Shown: positions 46,246 to 54,709, counted from the first letter of the stretch. The stretch: DNA of 64,000 bases from Kitasatospora sp. NBC_00458 (GCF_036013975.1 NZ_CP107904.1:3535001-3599000), one strand, 5' to 3'. Notes: a model not told the origin generated them from the sequence alone. Numbers and translations are program-made.

Positions 46246-46854
46246 ATGAAGCGGATCGGTGTCTACCTGGCGCACCCGCGGGCGGGCAGCTTCAACCACG
46301 CACTGTTCGACGCCGTCGTCGACGAACTGCGGGAGCGGCGGGGCTGCGAGGTGGTCGCGCACGACCTGTACGCGGAGGGCTTCGCCCCGCTGCTGACCGC
46401 CGAGGAGACCGGGACGGTGACGGAGCACGGACGGCAGCAGGGCGCCGGCGATCCGCAACTCGCCCTCCACCGGGCCGAGGTGGCCACCCTGGACGCGCTC
46501 GTCCTGGTCCACCCGAACTGGTGGGGCATGCCGCCCGCCGTGCTCACCGGCTGGGTGCAGCGGGTGCTGGTCCCGGGGGTGGCGTACAAGCTGGGCACCG
46601 CGGACGGCGAGCCGGTGGGCCTGCTGCGGGCCGGACGGGCGCTGGTGCTGAACACCTCGGACACCCCGGAGGCCCGCGAGCAGGAGGAGTTCGGGGACCC
46701 TCTGCAGCGGATCTGGGCGGCCTGCGTGCTGCCCTACGTGGGCGTCACCGACGTGCGTCGGCGGGTGTTCCGCACGGTGACGGACTCCTCGGACGACACC
46801 CGCGCACAGTGGCTCCGCCAGGCGCGGCAGGAGGCGGCGGCGCTGATCGGCTGA
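46246..46854 (+). CDS. NAD(P)H-dependent flavoprotein oxidoreductase (quinone reductase type)
   Basis: A 202-residue flavodoxin-fold protein of the NQO1/KefF/MdaB type: IGVYLAHPRAGSFNHALFDA (phosphate-binding loop), HDLYAEGFAPLLTAEE, and DALVLVHPNWWGMPPAVLTG, the HPxWW motif that binds the flavin ring. It likely reduces quinones or nitro compounds with two electrons. The ribosome binding site GAGGGGG lies about nine bases upstream of the ATG. It stands alone and is divergent from the methyltransferase gene. Confidence 0.9.
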   Translation: MKRIGVYLAHPRAGSFNHALFDAVVDELRERRGCEVVAHDLYAEGFAPLLTAEETGTVTEHGRQQGAGDPQLALHRAEVATLDALVLVHPNWWGMPPAVLTGWVQRVLVPGVAYKLGTADGEPVGLLRAGRALVLNTSDTPEAREQEEFGDPLQRIWAACVLPYVGVTDVRRRVFRTVTDSSDDTRAQWLRQARQEAAALIG

Positions 46855-47126
46855 GGCGGACCGGAGGAACGGTGCGGGGCGCGTAGACGGCGCGACGCGA
46901 AGTGACCGTCCGGGCGGGGACGCGCGGGTGGCGGCGTACGCGGGCGTGCTAGAACCTGCAACGGGTGCGAACGCTCACTCGCGTCGCAACCCCGGCACCC
47001 CCGCGTCACCGCGCGACCCCGCGTCACCGGGCGACCCCGTGCCCGGGTGCCGCACCGTGCCACCCGCACCGCCCCGCGTCACCCCGTGCGAATCCGTGCA
47101 ACCCCGGCCACCCACAAGGGAGACCC

Positions 47127-47726
47127 ATGTTCACCGCACGCACCCCCCGCCGCGCCCCCGTGCGCCTCCTGCTCGCCGCCTTCGCCGCCCTGGCACTGCT
47201 GCTCTCGGGCGCCGCCACCGCGACCACCGCCTCGGCCACCACCACCGGACTCGACGGCGTCTGGGCCTGCACCGTCCCGGCCGGGTACACCTACGACCAG
47301 GTGTCCATGAACCGGACCTGCAGCTCCGGCAGCTGGAACGCGCCGCAGTTCCGGCTGCGCACCCCCGCCGAGGGGCTGACCGCCTGTACCAGCGCACCCG
47401 GCTTCGTCTACGACTACATCACCTGGGGCAGCGCCTGCAGCCAGCAGCCCGGCGTGACCTCCAACGCCTACCACCTGCGGACGCCGTACGACGGCCTCAC
47501 CGCCTGCGTGGGCACCCCGGCCTTCACCTACGACCTGATCACCTACACGAGCGGGTGCAGCCTCAACCAGGGGACCCAGGCCACCACCTTCCGCCTGCGC
47601 AAGCCGGTCAACGGCCTCTGGGCGTGCCAGGTCCCCAGCGGCTTCACCTACAGCGCCACCACCCAGAACTGGGACTGCAGCCACATCCAGGGCGTGCCGT
47701 CCACCAAGTTCCTGCTGCTCGGCTGA
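47127..47726 (+). CDS. secreted four-repeat cysteine-paired protein
   Basis: A 199-residue protein of no family I recognise. A signal peptide (RRAPVRLLLAAFAALALLLS, cleavage after TASA at about 37) precedes four near-identical repeats of 39-40 residues that make up the entire mature protein. Each has two Cys exactly 17 residues apart (48/65, 87/104, 127/144, 167/184), a G/A-[YF]-x-Y motif after the first Cys (YTY, FVY, FTY, FTY) and, in three repeats, a closing LRxP. All eight Cys are therefore paired by position, one possible disulfide per repeat. The ribosome binding site AAGGGAG precedes the ATG, and a TAGAAC -10-like box lies near 46949. A small beta-propeller or lectin-like fold is possible. 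Confidence 0.85.
   Translation: MFTARTPRRAPVRLLLAAFAALALLLSGAATATTASATTTGLDGVWACTVPAGYTYDQVSMNRTCSSGSWNAPQFRLRTPAEGLTACTSAPGFVYDYITWGSACSQQPGVTSNAYHLRTPYDGLTACVGTPAFTYDLITYTSGCSLNQGTQATTFRLRKPVNGLWACQVPSGFTYSATTQNWDCSHIQGVPSTKFLLLG
47247..47723 (+). repeat. four tandem coding repeats of ~120 bp
   Basis: The mature region of the secreted protein is built from four successive repeats, visible at protein level as C-x16-C with the motif Y/F-x-Y. Spacing of the first cysteines is 39, 40 and 40 codons. The DNA repeats are diverged, so this is old duplication, not slippage. Confidence 0.85.
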
Positions 47727-47728
47727 CC

Positions 47729-47760
47729 GGTGACGGGCCGCCCCCGGGCGGCCCGTCACC
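47729..47760 (+). terminator. 14-bp hairpin after the four-repeat protein gene
   Basis: GGTGACGGGCCGCC and GGCGGCCCGTCACC form a perfect 14-bp stem with loop CCCG, beginning three bases after the stop codon. Confidence 0.75.
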
Positions 47761-47865
47761 GACCGGTCGGACGCTCGCCGGCCGAACGCCTGCCGGCCGA
47801 GCCCCGACCGGCTGAACACGGCCGTGGGGGCGGGCAGTCCGGCCCTCGCCGGGTAGCCTGCCCCC

Positions 47866-48081
47866 ATGGAGAACGACACGCCGAACGCCGAACCGCTGCA
47901 GTGGCAGAAGGGGACGCTGGACCCCGACGCGTCCACGCCCTGCCTGGAGATCGCCGGTGACGGGGACCTGATCCGGCTCCGCGAGTCGGACTCGCCCGAT
48001 CTCGTCGTCACCACCAGCAAGGCGAAGCTGCGCGCCTTCATCCTGGGCGTGAAGGCGGGCGAGTTCGACCACCTGGTCTGA
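47866..48081 (+). CDS. DUF397 domain protein
   Basis: A 71-residue protein of the DUF397 family, abundant in Streptomyces and usually encoded next to an XRE-type regulator with which it forms a developmental or antitoxin-like pair (BldB-related architecture). Here DPDASTPCLEIAGDGDLIRL and LRAFILGVKAGEFDHLV are typical. No XRE partner gene adjoins it, so it is an orphan. A TAGCCT box ends seven bases before the ATG, so the message is probably leaderless. Confidence 0.88.
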   Translation: MENDTPNAEPLQWQKGTLDPDASTPCLEIAGDGDLIRLRESDSPDLVVTTSKAKLRAFILGVKAGEFDHLV

Positions 48082-48089
48082 GACCCGGA

Positions 48090-48127
48090 GGCCGGAGCCC
48101 CAGGCCCGGGGGCCCGGGGCTCCGGCC
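48090..48127. terminator. bidirectional hairpin
   Basis: GGCCGGAGCCCC (48090-48101) and GGGGCTCCGGCC (48116-48127) form a perfect 12-bp stem; the 14-nt loop can fold further through GGGCCC. It lies between convergent genes. Confidence 0.7.
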
Positions 48128-48132
48128 CCGGT

Positions 48133-48621
48133 TCAGTCGAGGTCCAGCTCCGCGACGGCCTGGTCCCCGCTGAACTCCCCGGTCGGCCGGAAGCCGAGCT
48201 TCGCGTAGAACGCCCCGGGGCCGTCGTCGTCCGGCACGTAGGTGACGGTGACCCGGCTCCCGCCGCGGCGGCGGATCTCGTCGCCGACCTGCGCGACCGC
48301 GAAGCGGCCGTAGCCCCGGCCCTGGGCGTCGGCGGCGATGTTGAGCCGCCAGAGGCCGGAGCGCGGGAGGTCACCGGGCCGGTCCGGGTGGAAGGTGACA
48401 TCGAAGAAGGCCATCACGAACCCGACCGTCCGGTCACCGTCGACGATCAGCCGCGGCCAGGCGGCCTCACCGTGCGCGTAGGCCTCGGCCAGCGACTTGA
48501 CCACCGGGGAGACGAACCGCTCCTGGTCCGGATGGACCTTCAGCTCCAGGGCGGCGTCGATGTTCGCCGGGGTGACCGGCTCCAGGCGCGGCGACGGCGG
48601 TACCGAGGGTGACGTAGACAT
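48133..48621 (-). CDS. GNAT-family N-acetyltransferase
   Basis: A 162-residue acetyltransferase of the GCN5 fold. Acetyl-CoA binding is visible in LNIAADAQGRGYGRFAVAQV (the R/Q-x-x-G-x-G/A loop), and the C-terminal YVPDDDGPGAFYAKLGFRPT is the classical beta-bulge and 'FYxKLGF' segment. It resembles the diamine/spermidine acetyltransferase-like group, but the acceptor is unknown. The ATG giving MSTSPSVPPSPRLEPVTPAN was preferred. It lies downstream of the ketosynthase gene on the same strand, separated by tandem repeats. Confidence 0.9.
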   Translation of the reverse strand: MSTSPSVPPSPRLEPVTPANIDAALELKVHPDQERFVSPVVKSLAEAYAHGEAAWPRLIVDGDRTVGFVMAFFDVTFHPDRPGDLPRSGLWRLNIAADAQGRGYGRFAVAQVGDEIRRRGGSRVTVTYVPDDDGPGAFYAKLGFRPTGEFSGDQAVAELDLD

Positions 48622-48692
48622 GGCGGCCACCCTAGTGAGCGCCCTCCGGACCGTCTCCCGGTTTTCCCGGCACCGGTTCTCACGCCACCGGC

Positions 48693-48752
48693 TCACGGCA
48701 CGGGCCGTCACGGCGCGGGCCTTCACGGCGCGGGCCTTCACGGCGCCGGCGT
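48693..48752. repeat. four 15-bp tandem repeats overlapping the ketosynthase stop
   Basis: Consecutive units begin at 48693, 48708, 48723 and 48738 with consensus TCACGGCGCGGGCCT. The second and third are identical; the last contains the ketosynthase stop codon and final codons. It looks like local slippage duplication at the gene's 3' end. Confidence 0.75.
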
Positions 48753-50006
48753 GAACACCAGGGACGCGTTGTGGCCGCCGAACCCGAAGGAGTTGGTGAG
48801 CGCCGCGGTCAGCGGCCCGCGGCGCGGGGCACCGGCGACCACGTCCAGCCCGACCGCCGGGTCCTGCACCTCCAGGTTGAGGGTGGCCGGCACCACCCCG
48901 TCGCGCAGCGCCAGCACGGCGGCGAGCGCACCCAGCGCACCGGCCGCGCCGAAGAGGTGACCGGTCATCGACTTGGTGGCGGTCACCACCGGGTGGACCC
49001 CGATCGCCTCGGCCACCGACTCCGCCTCGACGAGGTCGCCCAGCGGCGTGGAGGTGGCGTGCGCGTGGACGAGGGCGATGTCCGCGGGCGAGAGCCCGGC
49101 CTCCGCCACCGCCCGGCGCATCGCCCGGACCTGGCCCTCGGCGGCGGCCGCGGTGATGTGGTGGGCGTCCGAGGTGACCGCGGCGCCCGCGAGCGTCGCG
49201 TGGGCCCTCGCCCGCCGGGCGGCGGCGAACCCGGCCCGTTCCAGCACGACGACCGCGGCGCCCTCGCCGATCACGAAGCCGTCCCGGTCGACGTCGAACG
49301 GGCGGGAGGCCCGGCCGGGCTCGTCGTTGCGGGTCGAGTGGGCCCGGGCCTGGGCGAAGCCGGCCAGCGGCAGCGGGCAGATGCACGCCTCGGCGCCGCC
49401 GGCCACCACCACGTCGGCCCGGCCGAGCCGAATCAGGTCCAGACCGAGCGCGATCGCCTCCGCGCCGGACGCACAGGCGCTCACCGGGGTGTGCGCGCCG
49501 GCCCGCGCGCCCAGCTCGATCGAGACCCGGGCCGCCGGGCCGTTGGCCATCAGCATCGGCACGGTGTGCGGGGAGACCTTCCGGACCCCGGACGCCTCCA
49601 GGACGTCGTCCTGGCCGAGCATGGTGAGCGCCCCGCCGGTGCCGGTGCCGATCACCACGGCCAGCCGCTCGCCGTCCACCTCGGGCGCGCCCGCGTCGGC
49701 CCACGCCTCGCGGGCGGCGATCAGCGCGACCTGCTGGCAGCGGTCCAGCCGCCGCGCCTGCACCCGGTCCAGCACCTCGGAGGGCTCGACCGCGAGCTGC
49801 CCGGCGATCCGGACGGGGAGCCCGGCGGCCCACTCCGCCCCGATCGGGCGGATGCCGGAGCGGCCGGCCAGCATCGCGGCCCAGGTCGAGGCGGCGTCCC
49901 CGCCGAGCGGCGTGGTGGCCCCGAGACCGGTGACGAGGACCGGCTCGGCGCCCGGGGCGGTCCGGTCCGGACGGGCGGCCCGGACGCGGTTGGTGGCAGT
50001 ACCCAT
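48738..50006 (-). CDS. stand-alone beta-ketoacyl synthase (FabF-like)
   Basis: A 422-residue condensing enzyme with the full Cys-His-His triad: Cys178 in PVSACASGAEA, His316 in VHAHATSTPLGD and His350 in KSMTGHLFGAAGA; NSFGFGGHNASLVF closes the fold. It should extend an acyl-ACP with malonyl-ACP. No ACP, reductase or chain-length factor gene adjoins it, so it is neither in the main fab cluster nor in a type II polyketide cluster. It may serve a specific fatty-acid length or be a FabF paralogue. The start MGTATNRVRAARPDRT has an AGGAG site upstream (GGAGCTCCTTCG). Confidence 0.9.
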   Translation of the reverse strand: MGTATNRVRAARPDRTAPGAEPVLVTGLGATTPLGGDAASTWAAMLAGRSGIRPIGAEWAAGLPVRIAGQLAVEPSEVLDRVQARRLDRCQQVALIAAREAWADAGAPEVDGERLAVVIGTGTGGALTMLGQDDVLEASGVRKVSPHTVPMLMANGPAARVSIELGARAGAHTPVSACASGAEAIALGLDLIRLGRADVVVAGGAEACICPLPLAGFAQARAHSTRNDEPGRASRPFDVDRDGFVIGEGAAVVVLERAGFAAARRARAHATLAGAAVTSDAHHITAAAAEGQVRAMRRAVAEAGLSPADIALVHAHATSTPLGDLVEAESVAEAIGVHPVVTATKSMTGHLFGAAGALGALAAVLALRDGVVPATLNLEVQDPAVGLDVVAGAPRRGPLTAALTNSFGFGGHNASLVFTPAP

Positions 50007-50199
50007 CGAAGGAGCTCCATGACTGTTGTGGAGATTGTGGGATAGAGACAATCCGCCGCATCGATACTCGCGGGGAACCTGCGCCTCTCCAGCCACTCTG
50101 ACACGCCGATGACGGTCGTTCAGGTGCGTCAGCCAACCGATTCGCTCGCGGATGGCTTGTAGGAAACCTCCACATCACGCCGTCGACAGGGGCAACGGC

Positions 50200-50236
50200 G
50201 GAGGCCCCCGGCCGCAGCTCGCGGCCGGGGGCCTCC
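50200..50236 (-). terminator. 16-bp hairpin terminator of LCP5
   Basis: GGAGGCCCCCGGCCGC and GCGGCCGGGGGCCTCC form a perfect 16-bp stem with loop AGCTC, just past the LCP5 stop codon on the minus strand. Confidence 0.8.
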
Positions 50237-50271
50237 GGGTCGGTGTCCAGGTCTCCGGAGCGCGCCCCGGG

Positions 50272-51555
50272 TCAGTCGACGTCCGTGCCGAGGACGTCCC
50301 CCGTCCGGTGCTCCTGGAAGTACTGCGCCATCCGGTCGTTGCGCATCGCCTCCCAGAGCCGGGCGGCCGGGCGCTCGTCCAGCAGCACGACGCTCTGCCC
50401 GTCCCGGGTGCCGAAACCGCCGAACGGCGCGTTCATGAACCGCACGTCGTCGGCGCGCAGCGAGCGCAGGCTCCAGGCGAGCTGGTACAGGTCGGTGTTG
50501 GAGAGCCGGTCGTCGACGCTCACCACCTCGCCGACCGTGCCCAGCAGACCCCCGAGCCTGGCGGGACTGGTCAGCGTGCCGGAGTCCATGACCTTCAGCA
50601 TCAGCGCGCGCAGGAAGTTCTGCTGGCGCTTGGTGCGGTCGAGGTCGCCGCCGGGCAGGCCGTAGCGCTCGCGGACGTAGAGCAGCGCCTGCGCGCCGTC
50701 CATGTGGTGGGTGCCGGCCTCCCAGGCGCGCGCCTCGCCGACGCCCTCGATGGTGCGCGGGACGGTGATGTCCACACCGCCGACGGCGTCCGTCAGGGCC
50801 CGGAAGCCGTTCCAGTCGACCACGGCGAGGTGGTCGACGCGGATCCCGGTGAGGTTCTGCACGGTCTCGGTCATCAGCGGCGGACCGCCCCAGGAGTAGG
50901 CGGCGTTCAGCTTCGCCTCGCCGTGGCCGGGCACCTGCACCCAGGTGTCACGGGGCAGCGAGACCAGGGTGGCGGAGCGCCGGTCGTCGGAGAGGTGGAG
51001 CAGCATCATGGTGTCGCTGCGGGCCGCCCCCGCCCGCCAGACCGGCGCCTTCGCGGCACTGCCGGTGGTCGGGGCGTCGGAGCGGGCGTCCAGGCCGACC
51101 AGCAGCAGGTTGAGGCCGCTCGCCGGGACCGGCCGCGGCTGGGCGGACTCGGGGGCGGTCGGGAAGGCGTCCGGGATCCGGTGGACGGAGGAGGCGTAGT
51201 GCTCGGCCGTCCAGAAGAGGGCGCCGCACCCGCCGACGACGAGGACCAGCAGCACCGAGAGGGTCCAGAGCAGGACGCGGCGGGTCCGGCGGCGCCGGGC
51301 CGGGGGCTCGGAGGGCCCGTCGGAATCACCCGCGTCGCCCGGGCCGCCGGGACCGTCGGGATCACCCGGGCCACCGGGACCGTCGGGACCGCCCGGGTCA
51401 CCGGAGTCCGCGCCGTCCGCGCCGTCCGGCGGAACCGCGGGCCTCCCGCGCGGCTCGAAGAGGCTCAGCCCCTCCCGCACCGGCGGCCCTCCCGCCGCCC
51501 GCTGCGCCCCGTCGTCGCCCGCCCGGCCGTCCACCCGATCGCCCTCCGACTCCAT
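50272..51555 (-). CDS. LCP-family cell-wall polymer transferase 5
   Basis: A 427-residue LCP protein. Its cytoplasmic head (~90 residues) contains a collagen-like G-x-x stretch (GDPGGPDGPGGPGDPDGPGG) before one span at about 95-115. The LCP domain follows: LNLLLVGLDARSDAPTTGSA, RSDTMMLLHLSDDRRSATLV, SLPRDTWVQVPGHGEAKLNA and YVRERYGLPGGDLDRTKRQQ. There is no LytR_C domain. It is divergent from ugd across a 190-base gap, which suggests joint control of a glucuronate-containing wall polymer and its attachment. An in-frame upstream start was rejected. Confidence 0.92.
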   Translation of the reverse strand: MESEGDRVDGRAGDDGAQRAAGGPPVREGLSLFEPRGRPAVPPDGADGADSGDPGGPDGPGGPGDPDGPGGPGDAGDSDGPSEPPARRRRTRRVLLWTLSVLLVLVVGGCGALFWTAEHYASSVHRIPDAFPTAPESAQPRPVPASGLNLLLVGLDARSDAPTTGSAAKAPVWRAGAARSDTMMLLHLSDDRRSATLVSLPRDTWVQVPGHGEAKLNAAYSWGGPPLMTETVQNLTGIRVDHLAVVDWNGFRALTDAVGGVDITVPRTIEGVGEARAWEAGTHHMDGAQALLYVRERYGLPGGDLDRTKRQQNFLRALMLKVMDSGTLTSPARLGGLLGTVGEVVSVDDRLSNTDLYQLAWSLRSLRADDVRFMNAPFGGFGTRDGQSVVLLDERPAARLWEAMRNDRMAQYFQEHRTGDVLGTDVD

Positions 51556-51745
51556 GTGCGCATTGTGCCGCCGGTCACAGCCCCCGCGCCGGGTTTCCGC
51601 CGAGCCCGCCCACCCGCGCCCGCCCCACCCGTTTTCACCCAATCCATCCCGGGACGGCCTGGGCCGTACCCGTCAGGCCGGATAGCATCGGTGGGCGCGG
51701 CCCCCACCGGGACCGTCACCCTCAGCCCGTCCCGAAGGGGAAACC

Positions 51746-53086
51746 GTGACCCTCCGCATCTCCGTGATCGGCACCGGTTATCTCGGTGCCACCCACGCCG
51801 CCGCCATGGCGGAGTTCGGCTTCGAGGTGCTGGGACTGGACATCGACCCCGACAAGATCGCCACCCTGACCGCGGGCCAGGTCCCGATGTACGAACCGGG
51901 CCTCTCCGAGCTGCTGCTCAAGCACGTTGCCGGCCACGAGGGTTCGACCGGGCGGCTGCGCTTCACGACCTCCGCGAAGGAGGCGGCCGAGTTCGGCGAC
52001 GTGCACTTCGTCTGCGTCAACACCCCGCAGCGCAAGGGCGAGTTCGCCGCCGACATGTCGTACGTGGACGCGGCGATCGACTCGCTCGCACCGCACCTGA
52101 CCCGCCCGGTGCTGGTGGTCGGCAAGTCCACCGTCCCGGTCGGTTCGGCGAGCCGGCTGGCCGAGCGGCTGGCCGCGCTGGCGCCGGCCGGCGAGGCGGC
52201 CGAGCTGGCCTGGAACCCGGAGTTCCTGCGCGAGGGCTTCGCCGTCCAGGACACCCTGCGCCCGGACCGGCTCGTGATCGGCGCCCGCGGCGGCGGGCGG
52301 GCCGAGGAGCTGCTCCGCGAGGTGTACGCGGAGCCGATCGCCGCCGGGGTGCCGTTCCTGGTCACCGACTACGCCACCGCCGAACTGGTGAAGACCGCCG
52401 CCAACTCCTTCCTCGCCACCAAGATCTCCTTCATCAACGCGATGGCGGAGGTCTGCGAGGCGGCCGGCGCCGACGTCACCCAGCTGAGCAAGGCGCTCGC
52501 GCTGGACGAGCGGATCGGCGGCAAGTTCCTCAACTCCGGGCTCGGCTTCGGCGGCGGCTGCCTGCCCAAGGACATCCGGGCGTTCATGGCCCGGGCCGGC
52601 GAGCTGGGCGCCGACCAGGCGCTGACCTTCCTCCGCGAGGTCGACTCGATCAACATGCGCCGCCGCTCCCGGATGGTCGAGCTGGCCCGCGAGCAGTGCG
52701 TCGGCGGGTTCCTGGGCCGCCGGATCGCCGTCCTCGGCGCCTCCTTCAAGCCCAACTCGGACGACATCCGGGACTCCCCCGCGCTCAACGTCGCCGCCCA
52801 GATCCAGCTCCAGGGCGCGCAGGTCACCGTCTACGACCCCAAGGCGATGGACAACGCCCGCAAGATGTTCCCGAGCCTGGCCTACGCCGCTTCGCCGCTG
52901 GAGGCGGCGGAGGGCGCGCACGTCGTCCTGCACCTCACCGAGTGGCAGGAGTTCCGCGAGCTCGACCCGGCCGAGCTGGGCGCCGTGGTCGCCGAGCGCC
53001 GCCTCCTCGACGGCCGCAACGTCCTCGACGCCGACGCCTGGCGCGCCGCCGGCTGGACCTACCGCGCCCTCGGCCGCCCCAGCTGA
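51746..53086 (+). CDS. ugd: UDP-glucose 6-dehydrogenase
   Basis: A 446-residue enzyme oxidising UDP-glucose to UDP-glucuronate with two NAD, supplying uronic acid for polysaccharide. NAD binding is at ISVIGTGYLGATHAAAMAEF, Lys216 lies in AELVKTAANSFLATKISFIN, and Cys272 in GLGFGGGCLPKDIRAF is the catalytic thiol. The C-terminal domain has VLGASFKPNSDDIRDSPALN. The GTG start has GAAGGGG upstream, and TAGCAT at 51683-51688 is a plausible -10 box. It stands head-to-head with an LCP gene. Confidence 0.95.
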   Translation: MTLRISVIGTGYLGATHAAAMAEFGFEVLGLDIDPDKIATLTAGQVPMYEPGLSELLLKHVAGHEGSTGRLRFTTSAKEAAEFGDVHFVCVNTPQRKGEFAADMSYVDAAIDSLAPHLTRPVLVVGKSTVPVGSASRLAERLAALAPAGEAAELAWNPEFLREGFAVQDTLRPDRLVIGARGGGRAEELLREVYAEPIAAGVPFLVTDYATAELVKTAANSFLATKISFINAMAEVCEAAGADVTQLSKALALDERIGGKFLNSGLGFGGGCLPKDIRAFMARAGELGADQALTFLREVDSINMRRRSRMVELAREQCVGGFLGRRIAVLGASFKPNSDDIRDSPALNVAAQIQLQGAQVTVYDPKAMDNARKMFPSLAYAASPLEAAEGAHVVLHLTEWQEFRELDPAELGAVVAERRLLDGRNVLDADAWRAAGWTYRALGRPS

Positions 53087-53118
53087 CCCTCCGGGGGCCC
53101 GGCCCCCGCCGCACAGGT

Positions 53119-53161
53119 CGCCCGCCCGGCCCCGCCCCTCCCGGCGGCGGCCGGGCGGGCG
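53119..53161 (+). terminator. hairpin terminator of ugd
   Basis: CGCCCGCCCGGCC (53119-53131) and GGCCGGGCGGGCG (53149-53161) form a perfect 13-bp stem with a 17-nt loop, followed by TCTT. Confidence 0.7.
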
Positions 53162-53233
53162 TCTTGTGCCGGAGCGTCACCGCTCCCACACTGTGGGGGC
53201 GGTGGCGGTCGGCCGCCGCGGACCGGGGGTGCC

Positions 53234-54223
53234 ATGGGAGCCGTGACCGTCCTGTTCCTCGCCGCGATCGCGGTGGTGGGCCTCAACGTGTTCCGCGCCG
53301 CGGCCGCCGTGGCCGGCCTTCGCCGGGCCGAACTGGCCCCGCGCCGATCGGGATTCACCCCGGGCACCTACGAACTCGCCTACCTCGCCGAGCACCTGGC
53401 CGAGACCGCGGTCGCGGTGATGCACCAGGAGGGCCGCCTGGTGGCCTCCCGGTCGGGCACGGTGACGGTGACCGACCCCGCCACCGCCGCCGAGACCGCG
53501 GTCGCCGCCGAGGCCACCGTGATCCTCGCCGCCGGACCGACCCGCACCCGCCCGCTGGCCGAGCTGCTCGCCGACCGGCGCCTCTCCGGCTGGCAGCTCG
53601 CCGAGGCCTCCCCGGAGCTCCGGGAGCGCCTGGTGGCGTCCGGCCTGCTCCGGGACCAGCAGCTGTACGCCAGGGCCCGGGCGGGCTACGACTCGGCGCC
53701 CTACGCGCCGGTCCTGGTGGGGCTGATGGGAGCGGTCGCGCTCTGGCAGGCGGACCTGCACGAGGGCCCGTTGGGCCTGGTGCAGGCGGGGTTCGGGGTC
53801 CTGTTCGCGGCCGCCCTCGCCGTCGCCCTCTGGCCCCGCCCCAAGCCGAGCCACACCACGGAGCTCGGCCGGAAGGTCCTGGCCCGGGCCCGGGCCTCCG
53901 CCGACGGGGAGTCCCCGGCCCTCGTCGTCGCGCTCGGCGGGCTCTACGCCCTCCCGCCGGACCACCCGCTGGCGGTCGCCCGGGCCGCTCCCCCGGCGCC
54001 TCCCGAGCCCGTCCGGCGCTCCGCACCGCCCGTCGCTCCGCCCGCGTCACCGGGCCCGTCCGACGCACCGCCCGGCGCACCGTCCGACGCACGGCCCACC
54101 CGGTCCGACACGCCGCGGAGCACCGGCCGTCAGGACCCGCCCGAACCGGGGTGGGGCGGTGTCGGCACCGGTGGCCTCGGCGGCGGCGGGTGCGGCGGCG
54201 CGGGCTGCGGCGGGGGGCTCTGA
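53234..54223 (+). CDS. TIGR04222 domain membrane protein
   Basis: A 329-residue actinobacterial protein. It has an N-terminal span (about 3-25), then a soluble TIGR04222 region (TYELAYLAEHLAETAVAVMH, YARARAGYDSAP), two further spans near 155-200, and a Pro/Ala-rich tail ending in GGGGCGGAGCGGGL. The Cys/Gly C-terminus is characteristic of the family, whose function is unknown. It follows the ugd terminator and appears monocistronic. Confidence 0.88.
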   Translation: MGAVTVLFLAAIAVVGLNVFRAAAAVAGLRRAELAPRRSGFTPGTYELAYLAEHLAETAVAVMHQEGRLVASRSGTVTVTDPATAAETAVAAEATVILAAGPTRTRPLAELLADRRLSGWQLAEASPELRERLVASGLLRDQQLYARARAGYDSAPYAPVLVGLMGAVALWQADLHEGPLGLVQAGFGVLFAAALAVALWPRPKPSHTTELGRKVLARARASADGESPALVVALGGLYALPPDHPLAVARAAPPAPPEPVRRSAPPVAPPASPGPSDAPPGAPSDARPTRSDTPRSTGRQDPPEPGWGGVGTGGLGGGGCGGAGCGGGL

Positions 54224-54289
54224 GCGGAGGAGTCCCAGCGGGGGCTCCGGGCAGGGCGCTCCGGGCAGGGTCACGCGCCCGGACGGGGA

Positions 54290-54709
54290 CTAGCCGGCGA
54301 CGGGGCCGAGCCTCGGGATCTCGATGGCGGGGCACTTGTCCATCACCATCTCCAGCCCCGCGGCCCGGGTCCGCTCGTACGCGGCCTCGTCGATCACCCC
54401 GAGCTGGAACCAGACGGCCCGGGCGCCGATGGCCGCCGCCTCGTCCGCGACCGGGCCGGCGAGGTCCGAGTTCACGAAGACGTCGACCACGTCGACCTCG
54501 AAGGGGATGTCCGCCAGGGAGGCGTACCCCTGCTCCCCGTGCACCGTCTCCGCCTTCGGGTGCACCGGCACGATCCGCTTCCCGAAGCGCTGGAGCACCT
54601 CGGCCACGCCGTAGGCCGCGCGCTGCCGGTTGGACGACAGGCCCACGACGGCCCAGGTGTCACCCGTCCCGGTCAGGATCCTGCGGACCGTCTCCTGGTC
54701 GCCGTACAT
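54290..54709 (-). CDS. CoA-binding protein
   Basis: A 139-residue Rossmann-fold CoA-binding protein (YccU/CoA_binding_2 type). TWAVVGLSSNRQRAAYGVAE is the dinucleotide-like loop, GKRIVPVHPKAETVHGEQGY and VDVVDVFVNSDLAGPVADEA follow, and ARAVWFQLGVIDEAAYERTR with MDKCPAIEIPRL ends it. Members bind CoA; an enzymatic role is not known. The ribosome binding site GGAGGCGGGG precedes the ATG. The next gene upstream on the strand is the ABC permease gene, 117 bases away. Confidence 0.92.
   Translation of the reverse strand: MYGDQETVRRILTGTGDTWAVVGLSSNRQRAAYGVAEVLQRFGKRIVPVHPKAETVHGEQGYASLADIPFEVDVVDVFVNSDLAGPVADEAAAIGARAVWFQLGVIDEAAYERTRAAGLEMVMDKCPAIEIPRLGPVAG

Noticed and set aside
50272..51555. 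Collagen-like protein
   Set aside because: The G-x-x stretch is only about 35 residues within the cytoplasmic head of an LCP protein, so it is a low-complexity linker rather than a collagen domain.
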